Assembly (NCBI GenBank): GCA_037447655.1
Contig: JBBHKE010002740.1
Span: 22,728 to 86,727 of the forward strand
Direction of reading: 5' to 3'
From: Zygnema cylindricum
Lineage: Eukaryota > Streptophyta > Zygnematophyceae > Zygnematales > Zygnemataceae
Length of the DNA: 64,000 nt
Below are positions 15,001 through 27,401 of this stretch, piece by piece. The stretch's first letter is position 1; every line of letters begins with the position of its first letter. A program made the translations under genes and the position numbers. The notes beneath the pieces are model-generated. The model ran no database searches and was not told the origin of the DNA. It saw nothing but the letters and a program-made list of their open reading frames with translations.

Positions 15001-18000
15001 CTTCCGTAAAAAAGCCCCTCCATTCATCTAAGAGGAGAAACATTCCATGGTTTATAGGCAAAAAAAATCAAATGCAGAGACAGGGGCTAAAAATAGTTTC
15101 TTAGTTGTAAACACTCCAATCAAAATTGACAATCCCACAAGGGTGTCACGATTAGCTGCTTTAAAGGATCACCAACCTCTACAATTCTGGAATATCCGTT
15201 GGACATACACACAGGTTCCAGTGAAAATAAAAACAATTGTAAGTAGTATTACCGAGATCGCTGCAGAAGAACTTGTTGAAGCTGCTCTTTAGCTTGCCGA
15301 CGCACATCTTCCAACTTGCCCTGCGCCAAAGAAATGATTGACACAATAATGGATTGTCCAGCATTCTAACAGGCACACGGAACTGCCTAGCCTTTGTTTC
15401 TTACCAAGTCAAAGCAACATCTGCGAACGAAAGCTGCAAAGTTGAAACCAGTGAAGGAAGTCATCAACCATCAACAGACCACGGCGGCATGGCATAAAAG
15501 GGTGACTCCTTACTTGCAGCAGTGCAGCAGTCTCCAATGCAACACCTGGGCTGACAGCTTGCCCACTCTTTAGGAACTTCATGAAACGATCGATACTAGC
15601 CCGCAATATCTGTAAAATCCACCAAAAGCTCGTCATTAAAATCAAGGATTAAATCTACCGTTACAGCAGTCCTGACAGTTACAAAATACAAACGGTGCTG
15701 CAACAGAGCATCTGCCAGCGTTCACAACAAGGAGTATATACAATGTCAGTAGCCACTGAAGCAAAACATCATTATAAAAACCACATCGAGTTATGACATA
15801 CAATAAAACATACAATGGTTAAAAAACAGAGTTTTCAGGGTTCTCTGCTAGCCCAACATTGTCATTATTAAGAGGAGTTTAACAACAACTCACAGTGACA
15901 TGACTTGAGGAGACTGTCGCTTGCACCATCCAGTCAAGATTTTCATCCAAAGGTGATTGAACATAGGAAGCAGTAAGTGCACCTTCCCTTCCTTTCCGGC
16001 TGACACTCTGCAGGTCCACTAAAGGGAATTAGAGAAGCAATTTCATGGCTCATACTAGAAAAGGGGAAAAAGAAAGTATATATGCATACAAAATAGTGAC
16101 TGCAAACCTTTGAATCTATGGATAATGACTGCAAACCTTTGAATCTATGTTCAAAACACATATGCAGAATTTCTTCGAGCAGTATTTTAGTATACCTTAC
16201 AGTACGAATTATGCAAGGATATAACAGTTTGTACAGACAAATTGACATTCAACACCTTTGTAAATAAAAAGTTCAGCTGACTGTTGCGTTATTTGCAACA
16301 GTGCAAAAAATAACGTAAATTTGCTTCGTTCCTGTCATAGAGGTACTTCAAGGTTACTCCTGTTATTTCCAGTTGTTGATTTGGAAGATCGACAATGATC
16401 CTAGTATGCTTCAAACTTGTCCATTTATCCATTAGAGGCAAAACCATGTTAGACAAATTTTAGTTCCCATTACAGACCTCATCGAAACAATTCAATCAAA
16501 GCTTAATTTCGCCAATCCGTTAACCTGACTTCGTACAAAAAATGTACATATTTAGTTTAATTGTACTAATGAAACAAACACACACTGTTTATGTCAGAAT
16601 TCTCAGAATCTGAGGGTCAATGTGGGAATATCCCATGATAATGAGCCAGCCAGGGCGTTAACCTGGGCTATTTTAATAGAGCCTTCAGTTCAATAACTAC
16701 TGCGCCACCAGCTCGGATATCGAAACTGCCGAGTCCATATTATCATATATCGAGTGTGGGTGAAACCACATCCTAGTATTGAACGGCACACTTTGCTAAT
16801 ATCAACACCGCCCTCAAGAGGTCAACTCCCACGACCCCCTTGGCTCTGATACCATGTCAAGATTCTCAGAATTTGAGGTCAATGTGGGAACATCCCATGA
16901 AAGGGAAAATTGGGCCGGACAGGGCTTGAAACTGGGTGGCCCAGATATCGAACTGAGGAGTCCACATTATTATATACGAGTGTGAGTGAAACCACATCTC
17001 AGTATCAAATGGCAAATCTTGCCAATAACAAAAGTTCATTGAGTATGACAACAATTTTTAACATAGATTTAAATCGACACAATCTGCTGAGTCATGGACA
17101 GCACAGTATGGACCTGATTGCAATTGGACAGCATTCGGGCTACACAAGAGACAAATATCATGCATCTTCTACATAATTCTAGCAGAATCTGTGCCATAAA
17201 ATATCACTCCTTAAGTGTTAGAGAGGAATGTGTAGTTCACAGCTATGTGATTCCTTTCGGGTTATGCCATGTCAGCGGACAATGTCTTCTCCAACCCAAA
17301 AGGCTAGCAAAAGCTTGGTTCAATTCTGATGACTTGACAACAATGGTATCCAAAAACCTAAGAAGTAAATGCTTAAAACTTGGATCCTCTTCCATAGGGA
17401 AAAGATCTCAGTTGTCATAAAAAATGAAACAACCGTCAGAGCACCTAATTCACCCTTTCAGTTTCTGACACTATCATACTCTCAAAAGACACACTTGAAC
17501 GTAGAACAGAGAAAGTGCATACCTCAATTAGGCAACCTTCAGGTGCGGAGAGACCATAACTTGCAAGGCTGACATTAGCCTTCATTGTTTTGGGATAGAC
17601 ATTCAGACCAAGTTGAAGATTGTTAAATGAGCCACAAAGAACATCGTGGCCATCGCCATCCAATGCTTTTGCAGTATTGCGCTTCACTGTGACATCAACT
17701 CCAATTTGCAGCATGTTAGGAGCCTCTTGTCCGAGCTGTAGAGGAGAATCCATGCCCGGCTCATAGCTAACAAGCTCGTCAATCTTATCCCATTCCTCCT
17801 TGCTTAGACTTTGCTGACTATCCGCCATTCCTTCCGGATTGCGTACTGCCGACCCTCTGTACCCTCAACAAAAGGATCTTATCTGGGCGTCAAACATTTC
17901 AGCGAAATAGACCCTTGTTGACGCAGTACCTTTGTCAATGCATAAAAAATGTATTTTTTTTCTTATTGATTTATCTATCAAAAAAGCTCCCATAAATTTG

Positions 18001-21000
18001 TCTGTTTGTTGAGTCTGCTGCAACTAGAGAGAAACTTTCTGGTATTCTCTGGAATAATATCTTATGCTGATATTCTAAGATGAACCTCGTTAAGGGGTAT
18101 TGGTTTCAAGGAAAAACCCTCCTGCTGGATGCTACAACAAATGCAACATGGATTTCTTGATGACAAAGTGTAACACATTGGTCCATAGAAATCAGGTTAG
18201 GGTACCAAAGTAAATAATGGAGAAATTGAAAGTCTTGTCATCTGATTGGTCCAAGGAAGAAAATCAGTAGACAGGTCATGAAAAATAATATGCATAATTG
18301 GGATTTCTCATATTGTTCATTGCAGGCAGAAATATAATGCCATTCTTATCCACCCGAAAATTTACTACTACGAGCACGAGAAAGTTAAATGGAAGCAAAC
18401 ATTTTAGTTTAACAGACCCAAAGAACTGTTTCACATTGTTTGCGACACAGAGAAGACCGTAATTTATATAGATGGAGGGTGCTTGGTAACATTAACTCTA
18501 CTGGCACCCACTAGTGAAAAGCATAACTTCCATGTGTGGTAAAAACACACTTCCCAACCTCCCGTGATTTTCACTTTCAACTCATTATCAGTCATTCTAT
18601 CATATTGTATTCTAGTGGTTCTATCGGGATTGTTCGTGGGTATTGAATGCAGGTGATCAACGCGGTTCTTGCTTAAAAAACTCGTGCCATGGCTCCACTA
18701 AATCCTGCCATAACTTCAAAAGATGAGCACAAGTTCCAGCAGATACCCTCTGTCTCCAAAAGATTCTAAACATCATGCATCCAAAAAGGAGGTTTCTCAA
18801 ATTTCAACAATCCAAAAACTTTACGTGTGACCACCATTGCAACATCCAAGATAAATAGCACACCTTATCCAACCGATCCAGCCCCTTTGAGCTGGCTTCT
18901 GTGATGCACCAGCTGGCTGTTTCGGCCGCTTCCTATCTGCAGCCGCATGAGCTAACATCCTGGATACAAACATGTACGTCAGCATATGTCAGGAATGAGG
19001 TTATGAACAGAAAAAGCAAACTCGCAGGCAGTTGAATGGAAGCATGGAAGGAAAGACAGCAAGGTTGCCAGTACTGAAGCCATAACAGCCTGGAATCCTC
19101 GCTCAAATACAAGTCCAGCTAACAAGATCATTGAACAATCCAGGTAATGTGAAAAAGAAAAAAAAGATCAGAAAGGAAGCACAATAATGACGATTAGAAA
19201 TAATAACGGTAACATGCTTTGTTGGTGAAAAAAGCCAAAAAGATATGAGACAGTCTGACACTGTCAAACAAAAAATTACATACTTCAACAAATTCTGAAG
19301 TTAGACAAAAAAACAACAATATAAGAAGTGCTGCATCTCGTATCGTATGAGAGCACGATACATCGTATACGATATCCTTACAACAGCAAAGCGAGGTCAA
19401 TCGTATTTCCCTGTGATATAGAGGCATTGCGTATCGTAACGTATCGCATCATGATACACTCACGATATGTAAGTACAAAAAGCACTATTTCGCTTGCTGC
19501 CGAGTACAAAAGCACAATAAGACTTATGTCTCCAGCTCTCAGCTCTCCTGCTCATTTCTACAGTTCCCTCCTCCTCTCCTTCCATCTCGCCTCTTCTCTG
19601 ATGTCTCTTCTCCAAGGTCGTCTTCCTCTATCCCAACTCGGAATACAGATTTCTGATCTCTCAATTCGGAAATTAATCTAGAATTCAGAATTTTGCACTC
19701 TGCATTTAAGATTATAATTTTCGGTTTACAATTCAAAATTCAAAAGTCTGCATTGTACTTCTTTCTTCTGCATTCTTACTTCTTACTTCTGGATTCTGCA
19801 TTCAGATTTGGGCTTGACTTCTACACCACATTTGCGGCAGTTTCTCATAATATATGTAATTGGGGCAACACTTAAATTTTCTTGATAGGTAAATACCCAA
19901 AGGCATTGGCCTTTCCCTTGATGCCCAGCAACTGGAGTTCATTCCTTATATTGGAAATGGGTCAAGTACAGATAGTCATACCGCCATAACAAAATGACAT
20001 CGTTGCTCAGTTGAGCATCCATATCTCGTATCTGAGGAGTGTCCACCACAAGTACACCAGATTCAAGACCTCTCCCGTAAATCTCAACATAACGTTTTCG
20101 CATCTGGCACAGTCGATACACGTCTGCCCAGTTCATCCGCTTCCTGCGAATCATACCCAAACGGTCAACAGAACTCCAAGCTTCCTCCACTTAATAACTT
20201 TCAGCACGGGGTCATTGCGACTGTATGGCATGAACCATGTATATTCAAAAGTATCAACATGCATTACTTGGTACATACAGAGTACAAGAGATTCCCCAAC
20301 AACTCCAATCCAGCTCATGATAGCTCTGTACCTAAGCTGATGCTTTTGATGAAGAACTGCTTCCTCTGCAAAAGTCCACCACTTCCGAGCATTCCCATGG
20401 AGAGGCACTTTTGGTCTGAAACGAGCTACATCAGCTTTCTTTCTAAAAGTCCCCACGGCTTCCAACAATTTCATGGCATCTCCATATTGTTTCTGCAATA
20501 AATAATAAATAAAAAAAGGACTTAAAACTGACCAAAGCTGTTAAAAAAGTGTTAACAAGTAGCACAAAGTGTAAGAAACAAGTAATTCAAAAACAATAGC
20601 ATGCGAATGGGAGAGAACCCCCTTATATTAAATAAAAGATGCCATTGACAGATGTCAACAATAAAGATTTTTCCAAATGCAGACATATACATCAGAATGT
20701 AGTAGCCACCAACGAGGAATGAGGTGCTAAGAAGCTATACCTCAGACATTGTCAACGCCACCTCATCAAGTACCAAGGTAGCTTTCTGATAAGGCACCTC
20801 AGGTGCCCGCTGCTCAGTCTTCCCTTGTCTCAGATAGCGCATGGTTCCTCCAACAGGGTGTAACAAATACTTGCGTCCAGCTGCCCTACCCTCACCTCTA
20901 GGTTTTGCTGTCTCACCATCATTTGCTATACCAGGTTCAAAGATCTGCTCACACACGAAATGAGACATGTTAAAGAAAATGGATGCCCTTCCTTTGCGAT

Positions 21001-24000
21001 CTTTCAAATTGCCGGTTTTTCTGGGCCATAAACACATAACTACATGCTGGAGACTAATCAAGATATACCTATAAACTACACTAGTCAATTTGATACTTCA
21101 CAAATTGAAGTATTCCTCCTCAACACAGAATTTGCAATAAAAACAAGGTCCACCAAAAGCTGAGGAGACAGCCAAGGTGAACTACCAGTAAAGGCCCAGG
21201 TATTTCAATTGAACGTTGCCTCATAAAAACATCTTCAATTGACGAATTGAACAATGGGACTTCTATGACTTTTCTACTTAAACTTTTTCAGAGACATTAT
21301 TTTCAGGTTGAAGTAAAATCTTTGACTTATCATGTGGCCTACGGTAAATATAGCATTCAGTGAATGCGGGCTTGGAATGAGTATATGTATAGTCAGATTC
21401 TCCTACATTTCACAATAAAATTAGCAAATGTAGGCAAAATCCAATAGCTACCTCCTATATGTTTGTGATTTCCAAGACTTAAACAAATCTTTAGATAGCA
21501 ACAAAGAGAATTGTCTTAGTAGAGTAATCAACAGGGCGCTTAAACATTAACCTCGTGGCGAAACAACACCGATGCGTGGACAGCATGTTTTCCATAAGTG
21601 TAGGTCAAGCCAGCTCATAAGTTTCAACAATTGCTTTACATCTCAATGACTTAGATAACTGTAAATTGCATTGGAAAAAATAAAATGCTCTCTAATTACG
21701 CACTTTATGGTGTATGATTGTAACAAATATCCAACAAAAGAGATCCAACCAACAGGATAGCGGCAATAGTTTCAACTACCACAAAACTGCCAGCTTCCGT
21801 TCAACTCCAGCTAAGGAACAGGGAAGGAGATAAAATCAACAGATTCATGGCAAACACCCAAGGAGAACAGCTTTCTAAAACAGGAATTTCGAAAAAAAAA
21901 ACCTCTATCATTCACAGAATGCTACTTAAGAGTACATAACTCTATATGGCTAAGCGTTTTACACCAACCTCGTAAAAACGTCACCTAGGCCATCCATAAT
22001 CAGCATATGAAGAACATAAAACGCCACAACGGCTCACTGGAGTCATATTCATAAATATGTCATTAAAAACTAAGGTGGGTTGATGCAGCTACCTGTTTTT
22101 GTGTGATAAGGTCATGATCAGTAATTGTACCTCACTCCATTCAGCAGACGTCAAGTCGTCCCATTTCTTCCCAATCTCCCACATCTCAGCGTCAGAATCA
22201 TGGTAAAGAGCAAGTCGATCAAGTTGAACTGCCTGTCACCGAACAACAACAAAAAAACAACATTGTCACAAGGCTTCAGAAACCTCCATCAGAGTGTGAA
22301 CCTGTTCTCACGATTTACAAAACAGGAGGGGTCCATAACTACATCCTGTTACATTTGTTACATTGTTCTTCACCAGAAGCCAAGTACCAACTTTTTTCAA
22401 GGCAATTTTGCTAGCTGTTTTGATGGACAGAGAATAAATTGCAAATATAAATCAAAAGAACAAAAAAGTTTCAGTTTTCGTGAAGCTAGCAATCTGCACA
22501 CCACCGATAAAATAACCAAATACAATTATTGTAATTTAAACAGTATTTTTACGCAAAGTACATGTAAATACAATCAAGGTACTTGCAGTACATTTAAGTA
22601 CATACAGGTACACAAAGTACATTCACGTACACAAAAAGTAAAGTACATTTTGATTTTTTGTGCGATTTTTAACATGGATAATTTAACGCGGTAAGGAAAG
22701 CTACGGTCATTTATACCGTTTGAATTATATTTTTTTAGATTTCAAACTTCTACAAAAATGTATGCTGAACAATCAACAAAAATTACAGTTCAAATACTTT
22801 GCTATTACAATAAGCCAGGAGATGGGAATTTCCCTAAAAGGAAAAACATCTGCGTGACTAGTCTTTAGCGACAAGAAACACAGGACCATGACGTAGATAC
22901 CGAGCAAAATTACTGTAGATGATTCTTCAGACGCATTGCCATTGTAACCTTTCTAACCTTCAACGGAGGATTTCACAAACCTATGGTACTTTTAGTAGCA
23001 GTACCAAAAAGGTAACACAAATTTTGTGCATTAGAACAATTTTTGTAAATTATCCACGATAAAAAAAAACCAAATATTCCCAGAGAATGGCCCACATTGC
23101 CGTTCGGCTGAATCAATAAAAATTGCTTCTTCAATAAAAGCTTAAGAAATTATAAAAATAAACAGAAATTCCAGAACTTTAAAATCAAATCACGGAAACA
23201 TAAATAAAGGGGAACAGTAAAACTTCAGTTTAACATTAAAAATAATGGCTAATCCCGTGTAAATGTGTTTTTTCCCCTCAATAAGTGTTAAGTTTTATCT
23301 GAAAACAAAAGAGACTTTAACCGTACAAGCCATGTAGCAGCAAACATTATACTCCATTACCCTATTATTGACACCTCAGAGATATATTAGTCAAACAAAA
23401 TGCAGTTTCTTATGCAATGAAAGGCAAAAATACCAAACTAGATAGCGAACTTTGAGTTCAAAAAATATTGATAGTAATACATACGGAGAAAAACTTGACC
23501 AGATATAAGATTTAAGACCGCCAGCCTTTTAACACAAGTGAATTTGGGAAATGGGATCAAAAACTAGTTTTATTTGTGGAGAGATTTTACAGGGACACTA
23601 TGTTCCCCAGAGAAAACTACCACCAAGGGAACAAACACTTGTTCAATATTGTCACCAACTTACATCAACCACTTTAACACGCTCCATTCACCTATACCAA
23701 AGCTTTTGGGAGAAGAAACAATGGAACTCACCAACAAGTTCAATCCTTTTTAGTTATGACTACCGACACATATGAGCAATCTACTGAAGACATTGATCGG
23801 AATAACGTCAACAATTGTAACCTTGACTAGCAAGTACCTATAAATTTGTCATGGCGCAGTGAAAAAACACATTGCTGATAAACTCTATTTATTTCCCTAA
23901 TTCAACCTTTACAGTACACATGTCAACATGGCATTTCAGGAACGGATATCACTAGTGTGAAATCCAGCAAATTTGTGAAAATCCATGTAAATGAGTTTAC

Positions 24001-27000
24001 TTGTTATCAATAAGACCTACACTTACCTTGTCGTTAGCTATGAATGTAACTACTTGAAAAAGTGACGGCTTATGTTGTGACATATGTGATGTATATCGGC
24101 GTGGTTTATTCTAATCATGTTACATCGCATAACGAGACACCAGTCTGATGACGTTTATTAAAACCAATGAGGGTTATCTAGGAAAAACCACCAACATGCA
24201 TCACCAATCAGAGACGAAGTCGAGTTGGTTTATGTGAACTAGGAACTATCTAACCTTCAGAGATGCACAGACGAACTGTGCGTGCCGAGAACTTCCGGCA
24301 AAAAAAAAACCCATGCTACAAACCCAAAGATGAACTGTTGAAACCAAAAGCATCTCAACAAGACAATATTAATGACGCATATACTACATTGCAATGTTAA
24401 CAGAACCTCACCATATGGTGATTTCTAGTCATGTGACAAGAGTAAAATGCCATGCCTGTGATAAAAATTTGAACAGAGAGTTAAGTATCCTCTTATGGTT
24501 TCTCTTCGTTGAAAGAAAAAAATAAAGACATTTCACAAGTCAAAGTTCCAGACTAAGAAGAAACTCCAATATTTCATCCAAGTGTTCCCGTTTTCATAAA
24601 AATATAGGCAGCTCTACCTTTAAACACGCTACAAAAGGATTGTACAGTACGACCTACTGTAACGCCCTGACGACAAAAAAATCCACACACACCTTCCGCA
24701 ATTTGTCCGTGGCTCCAGACGTGACAAATGTCTCGACGCCTTTCTCATCAATTGTCACCGCGGCTAGTTTAGAAAGTGTTAGACCGGTGCAGAAAGGGTG
24801 CAAGGGATTACTGCCGAAAAGAGAGAGAAAGGAAAATATTAGCATCAAGCTCTTTTTTCTGAACAGGACAATAGCTGTTTGTAGAGGATCCTTCAGACAG
24901 GACACACTTTTCCACACACTGATCATAACATGGAGTTTATTTAAATCATTCAAATAACAAAACAACATAATCACACTATTTAACAAAAAAGGTCTGAACG
25001 TAGAAACTAATGCCTACCTAATGAGGCGATTCTGAATAACAAGGAACAAAGGCACAATTTTAAAAAAGAACATGTGCCAGAAAACACTGACTAACCTCAA
25101 AGAGTCCTCGTATCTTATGTGGACATTGGTAAAAGAAATCTTCAAGTTACCAATAATAGTTGCAATAAGGTTACCCAACCATGAACTGTTCTCCGATTTC
25201 TGCAATCATAGTCCAAACAACAGTGTTCAGGCCTGAACACAAAAAAAAGGGAGTGGTTCCTTCATCTCTTCCGACAGAAACATTGTCCAGGAAAAAAAGT
25301 ATGGCTGCAATTTTATCAGCAGGAAAAACACCTGAGCCGGCAACCAAACACCTTCAAGTTAGCAGGTGGCAAGATGCAATATTAACATACCTGGGCCAAC
25401 TTCTTATCCTTTGCATCGAGAAGAGCAAGTTCCGCTTCCTGTGGGATTTCAAGCAGGTAAACGTAATACTAAATTAATCTAGCAAAACGTGGAGTGTTGT
25501 AAGGGAACAACATGAGCACGTATACAACTGAATAAATACATAACAAGTTTGGAAAAGGACGACGAAAGCAAAAAACCAGCAAACATTTACCACACCCTTG
25601 GAGCATCTCAACACAATCAATAGAGAAAAAGTTAAATGCACAACCTCAATACTCCGCCGTTTGCTTTCCTCCCTTGCATTCTCATTTTCTTCTCCCTGCC
25701 GGCATTTTCAGCACAGTCAACACTATGAATCAGCGTCTATTTGCACCCTGTTCAGATGATGCCGCCGTGGGCACAAGTTGTAGCCTTGATAACAGAGATA
25801 CGCTATGACCTCACTAATTACAGCTGTCACAGTGACTAAAGTATATAATGCCAGCTAATATTGTCAACAAGGTTCCCAAACCTCACACATCCAATGCTGT
25901 TTAGGATGGCTTCTCACAAATGAACACATTAATATTTGTACAACATTAAAAGAAACCTTCGCCAATGAAAAAGGTGCTGGGTTAGTCTTTCCCAGCTTGC
26001 CTCGAGGAAAACATTTGCATTTATTATGAGATGGACTATTCCCAGGACTACAGAGATCAGAATGAGACCTGTCACGGGAACAACCCTACAGGAATGGTAA
26101 AGTCAATGAAATCAACCTGGTAAAGATTTTCAAAGCTTGCAGGTGCTGCAAGCACAAAGATACGATCTAAAAGAACAATAACAGGTTCCTGACCAAGCCG
26201 ACTCCAAGGCACCTGCAGTACACGACGGACAAACATCCTTCATAAGAAAAAATTTAGCGACGGAAAAACATCCTTCATAAGAAAAAACTTAGCATGACAG
26301 ACAAACATCCATCAGAAGGAAAACCATAAACGGTTGTCATGTTGATCTCTTTGTACACGTCCAAGAACTGCCAGAAGTGTACCAAGCAAATGAATAACTT
26401 TTCCGTGAACTTGCGACCTCTAACAGGTTCAGAAAACCTTTACAACTGACCTTCAATCGTACTGAACCGAGAAAACCAGCTTTAACTGTGATAGGTAGCT
26501 TCAAGGCATTAAGGGCCTCTGCTTTCAATTGCAGATCCTTGAGAACAACATCGCCTGTGTTCCAGAAGTCCCACAATGAAATACTCAGCTGCATTGTTTT
26601 TAATGACAATTTGTTTCCATAAAAACCCCTAATTAGCCACTCCTACTCATGATCCTTTTATCAGCTTAATAGTGTTCGCAGGAAAGTGCAGTTTTGACAT
26701 TCCAAAAAAAACTATTGACATCCATGATTTTGCAAAAACCAAAATGCGGATAGAAATTCAGCAAGGGCCACTAACAGTTTATCTGCGAAAAACATGAAAT
26801 GCAACAGCATAGTAACGGTGTTTTTTTGTGAACTCGAATGGCAACAATCTACAACCGCAACAACTTCAAGTTTTTAGGCAAAGAACACGTCCAGCTGTGA
26901 GACAATAAACAAGGCACACATTGTAAATCGGTTGAACGTCTGTAACTGCATTTAGTGCAAAGTGATTGTTGTTGTGTGTTTAGGGAAGACTATAACTAGC

Positions 27001-27401
27001 AAATTCGATCATTTTGACCAGATTATTGCATGTTCCTTGGATGAAAAATATGCGTCAAACCATCAACACTTGTGATTCACTCTGTGAAAAATCCAAAAAA
27101 CATCGTGGTTTGCAGAGGTACCTTGCCAAACACTAATCTTTAAAGCCTCCTCGGGTATATTGCGTACATATTCACCAAGATACGTTCGCAATAGGCCTAA
27201 AACCTGCAGAAATTATTGATTTCAGTTAGCAGCAACCTTGCTTGATGAGACGAAAGTTCTGGATCTTCACAGATATTTCTACGTACAGATTCAAAATAAA
27301 TTCGATTAAACGAAAAAAATGGAAGGGCATTAGAATAGTAAAAAAATTGGAAACAAAAAAACATAATGCATTATTACGATACTCACCCGAGCTTCAAACA
27401 T
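1..27401 (-). CDS. VPS13: VPS13 bridge-like lipid-transfer protein gene, 5' part (3' end outside window)
   Basis: This is a large multi-exon gene whose start codon is at 27,401 and which runs leftward past position 1. VPS13 proteins are rod-like bridges with a hydrophobic groove that move lipids between organelle membranes at contact sites. I could chain about 40 exons in consistent phase, giving roughly 2,350 codons without an internal stop. The start is chosen because MFEA followed by LLRTYLGEYVRNIPEEAL is the standard plant VPS13 N-terminus. In order I see the chorein N-terminal region, a PH domain, a low-complexity insertion, further VPS13 repeats and a Vps62/DUF946-like segment. The C-terminal part is missing because it lies outside the window. 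Family assignment is firm; individual splice sites are by eye and a few may be off by some bases. Confidence 0.95.
345..2183 (-). CDS. VPS13: VPS13 exons 38-40: Vps62/DUF946-like segment
   Basis: Exons read as 2183-2099, 1304-1035 and 779-345. They carry the Vps62/DUF946-type repeat found in plant VPS13: LTFWRPIAKTGYAILGDCVT, then VIAVNKGYRRVRNPRNFELL, AGQGYVALGCVVTKGRKPP, and a second ITIWRPHAPPGYAILGDTAI. Between the two repeats, exon 40 holds a Ser/Thr-rich linker. In VPS13 this segment lies towards the C-terminal half and is thought to belong to adaptor-binding surfaces. The last donor (GTATGT) is at 344. I find no further exon between there and position 1; that stretch is AT-rich with an (AAT)n run near 200-222 and an A-run at 1-16. 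Confidence 0.88.
2843..9420 (-). CDS. VPS13: VPS13 exons 27-37: middle groove region
   Basis: Exons read as 9420-9082, 8581-8450, 7961-7848, 7360-7173, 6685-6577, 6370-6227, 5528-5247, 5064-4429, 4166-3975, 3412-3309 and 3138-2843. Clear family stretches are LGNLRFCNMLLGPTHQWGWL followed by CDLRDPSNASLVQ, QGYEYSLTGQLSAVRIVFLY, LDISLAAPLIIMPRNS, LRAVLSDREYTLITECA and IAPELTFYDGTRWP. The start of exon 28 is set at 8,581 because that acceptor keeps the conserved FPGSM residues in frame. All phases chain. Introns here are 80 to 900 bases and AT-rich, with no element recognised. Confidence 0.9.
9905..10552 (-). CDS. VPS13: VPS13 exon 26: large exon with disordered insertion
   Basis: This 648-base exon (216 codons) starts with a conserved VPS13 segment (VHELELEDLLQGPKN, then YMAHSII). 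It then enters a low-complexity stretch rich in Lys, Ser, Pro, Asp and Asn, with a loosely repeated TKPPNKA/SPSKLNA motif and an acidic run (KDHDDDEFRDAEQDF). It ends in a more structured part around FFDAEDLSLDDVELPLD. The low-complexity part is probably a flexible loop leaving the rod, which is common in VPS13. The acidic DIFFDAED segment loosely resembles a FFAT-type motif with an acidic tract, but this is only a pattern match. Confidence 0.85.
10959..13937 (-). CDS. VPS13: VPS13 exons 20-25: includes a pleckstrin-homology (PH) domain
   Basis: Exons read as 13937-13721, 13401-13299, 12766-12670, 12040-11942, 11648-11490 and 11024-10959. Exons 21-23 together read as a PH domain: a start with WEPRWAVLTGSYLYLLENE, middle strands with HVVAICHRE and VILRFKSDQD, and the closing helix ADWMDRLTGAMYL with its expected tryptophan. 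PH domains bind phosphoinositides or proteins and could help dock VPS13 to a membrane. Some plant VPS13 proteins carry a PH domain in this part of the chain, so this fits the family. Exon 20 ends in phase 1 at a GTGTAA donor, which keeps the PH domain in frame. Confidence 0.85.
14181..22232 (-). CDS. VPS13: VPS13 exons 9-19: extended groove region
   Basis: Exons read as 22232-22131, 20944-20741, 20492-20332, 20143-19982, 18959-18864, 17856-17523, 16007-15894, 15609-15514, 15320-15253, 14947-14824 and 14429-14181. Family marks include LDRLALYHDSDAEMW, the ARKWWTFAEEAVLHQ segment with its tryptophan pair, RKRMNWADVYRLC, and FSIDLDLDAPKIAIPV. Phases agree at each join. The intron between the sixth and seventh of these exons (17,522-16,008) holds the TRIM retrotransposon annotated separately. 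The intron at 19,981-18,960 holds a short block rich in GTATCGTA-type palindromes (about 19,334-19,480) and pyrimidine-rich sequence, otherwise nothing recognised. Confidence 0.9.
16592..17030 (-). mobile_element. TRIM: terminal-repeat retrotransposon in miniature, in a VPS13 intron
   Basis: Two related direct repeats (17030-16855 and 16804-16592, read on the minus strand) start with TG and end with TTGACA or CTGACA. Directly after the first is TGGTATCAGAGCC (16854-16842), a primer-binding site matching plant initiator methionine tRNA. The internal part is only about 50 bases and ends in a purine tract (TTGAGGGCGG) before the second repeat. LTR, primer site, purine tract and LTR with no coding capacity define a TRIM. 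The LTRs differ by substitutions and a roughly 35-bp indel, so the insertion is old. I could not see a clean 5-bp target duplication. It lies in the same orientation as VPS13. Confidence 0.85.
22233..24692. other. Large VPS13 intron without recognised content
   Basis: This intron of about 2.5 kb separates VPS13 exons 8 and 9. It is AT-rich. Around 22,550-22,650 there is a cluster of GTACA/AAGTACAT words, seemingly a degenerate short repeat. I see no exon, RNA gene or transposon ends. Confidence 0.6.
24693..27401 (-). CDS. VPS13: VPS13 exons 1-8: chorein N-terminal domain
   Basis: Exons read as 27401-27387, 27203-27122, 26554-26451, 26212-26117, 25695-25645, 25438-25391, 25199-25096 and 24810-24693. 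They encode the N-terminal chorein cap that starts the lipid-transfer groove. Diagnostic stretches are GDVVLKDLQLKAEALNALKL, PVIVLLDRIFVLAAP, and the very conserved NVHIRYEDS followed by LSKLAAVTID. Exon 1 carries only 15 coding bases (MFEAR) before a GTGAGT donor. Exon 5-6 (EENENAREESKRRSIE, then AELALLDAKDKKLAQ) is the charged helix that usually precedes the IIGNLKISF strand. All phases agree across these junctions. The intron after exon 8 is about 2.5 kb and shows nothing coding. Confidence 0.93.

Noticed and set aside
15400-15420. A possible short VPS13 exon after CGTTCGCAG
   Set aside because: In the required phase it contains a TGA, while exons 16 and 17 join without it.
19334-19480. 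A block rich in GTATCGTA words as another family C hAT-like element
   Set aside because: No TAGTGTTGGG ends or 8-bp duplication found; left as a repeat block in a VPS13 intron.
22125-22694. 189-codon plus-strand frame
   Set aside because: It overlaps VPS13 exon 9 in antisense and otherwise reads low-complexity intron sequence.
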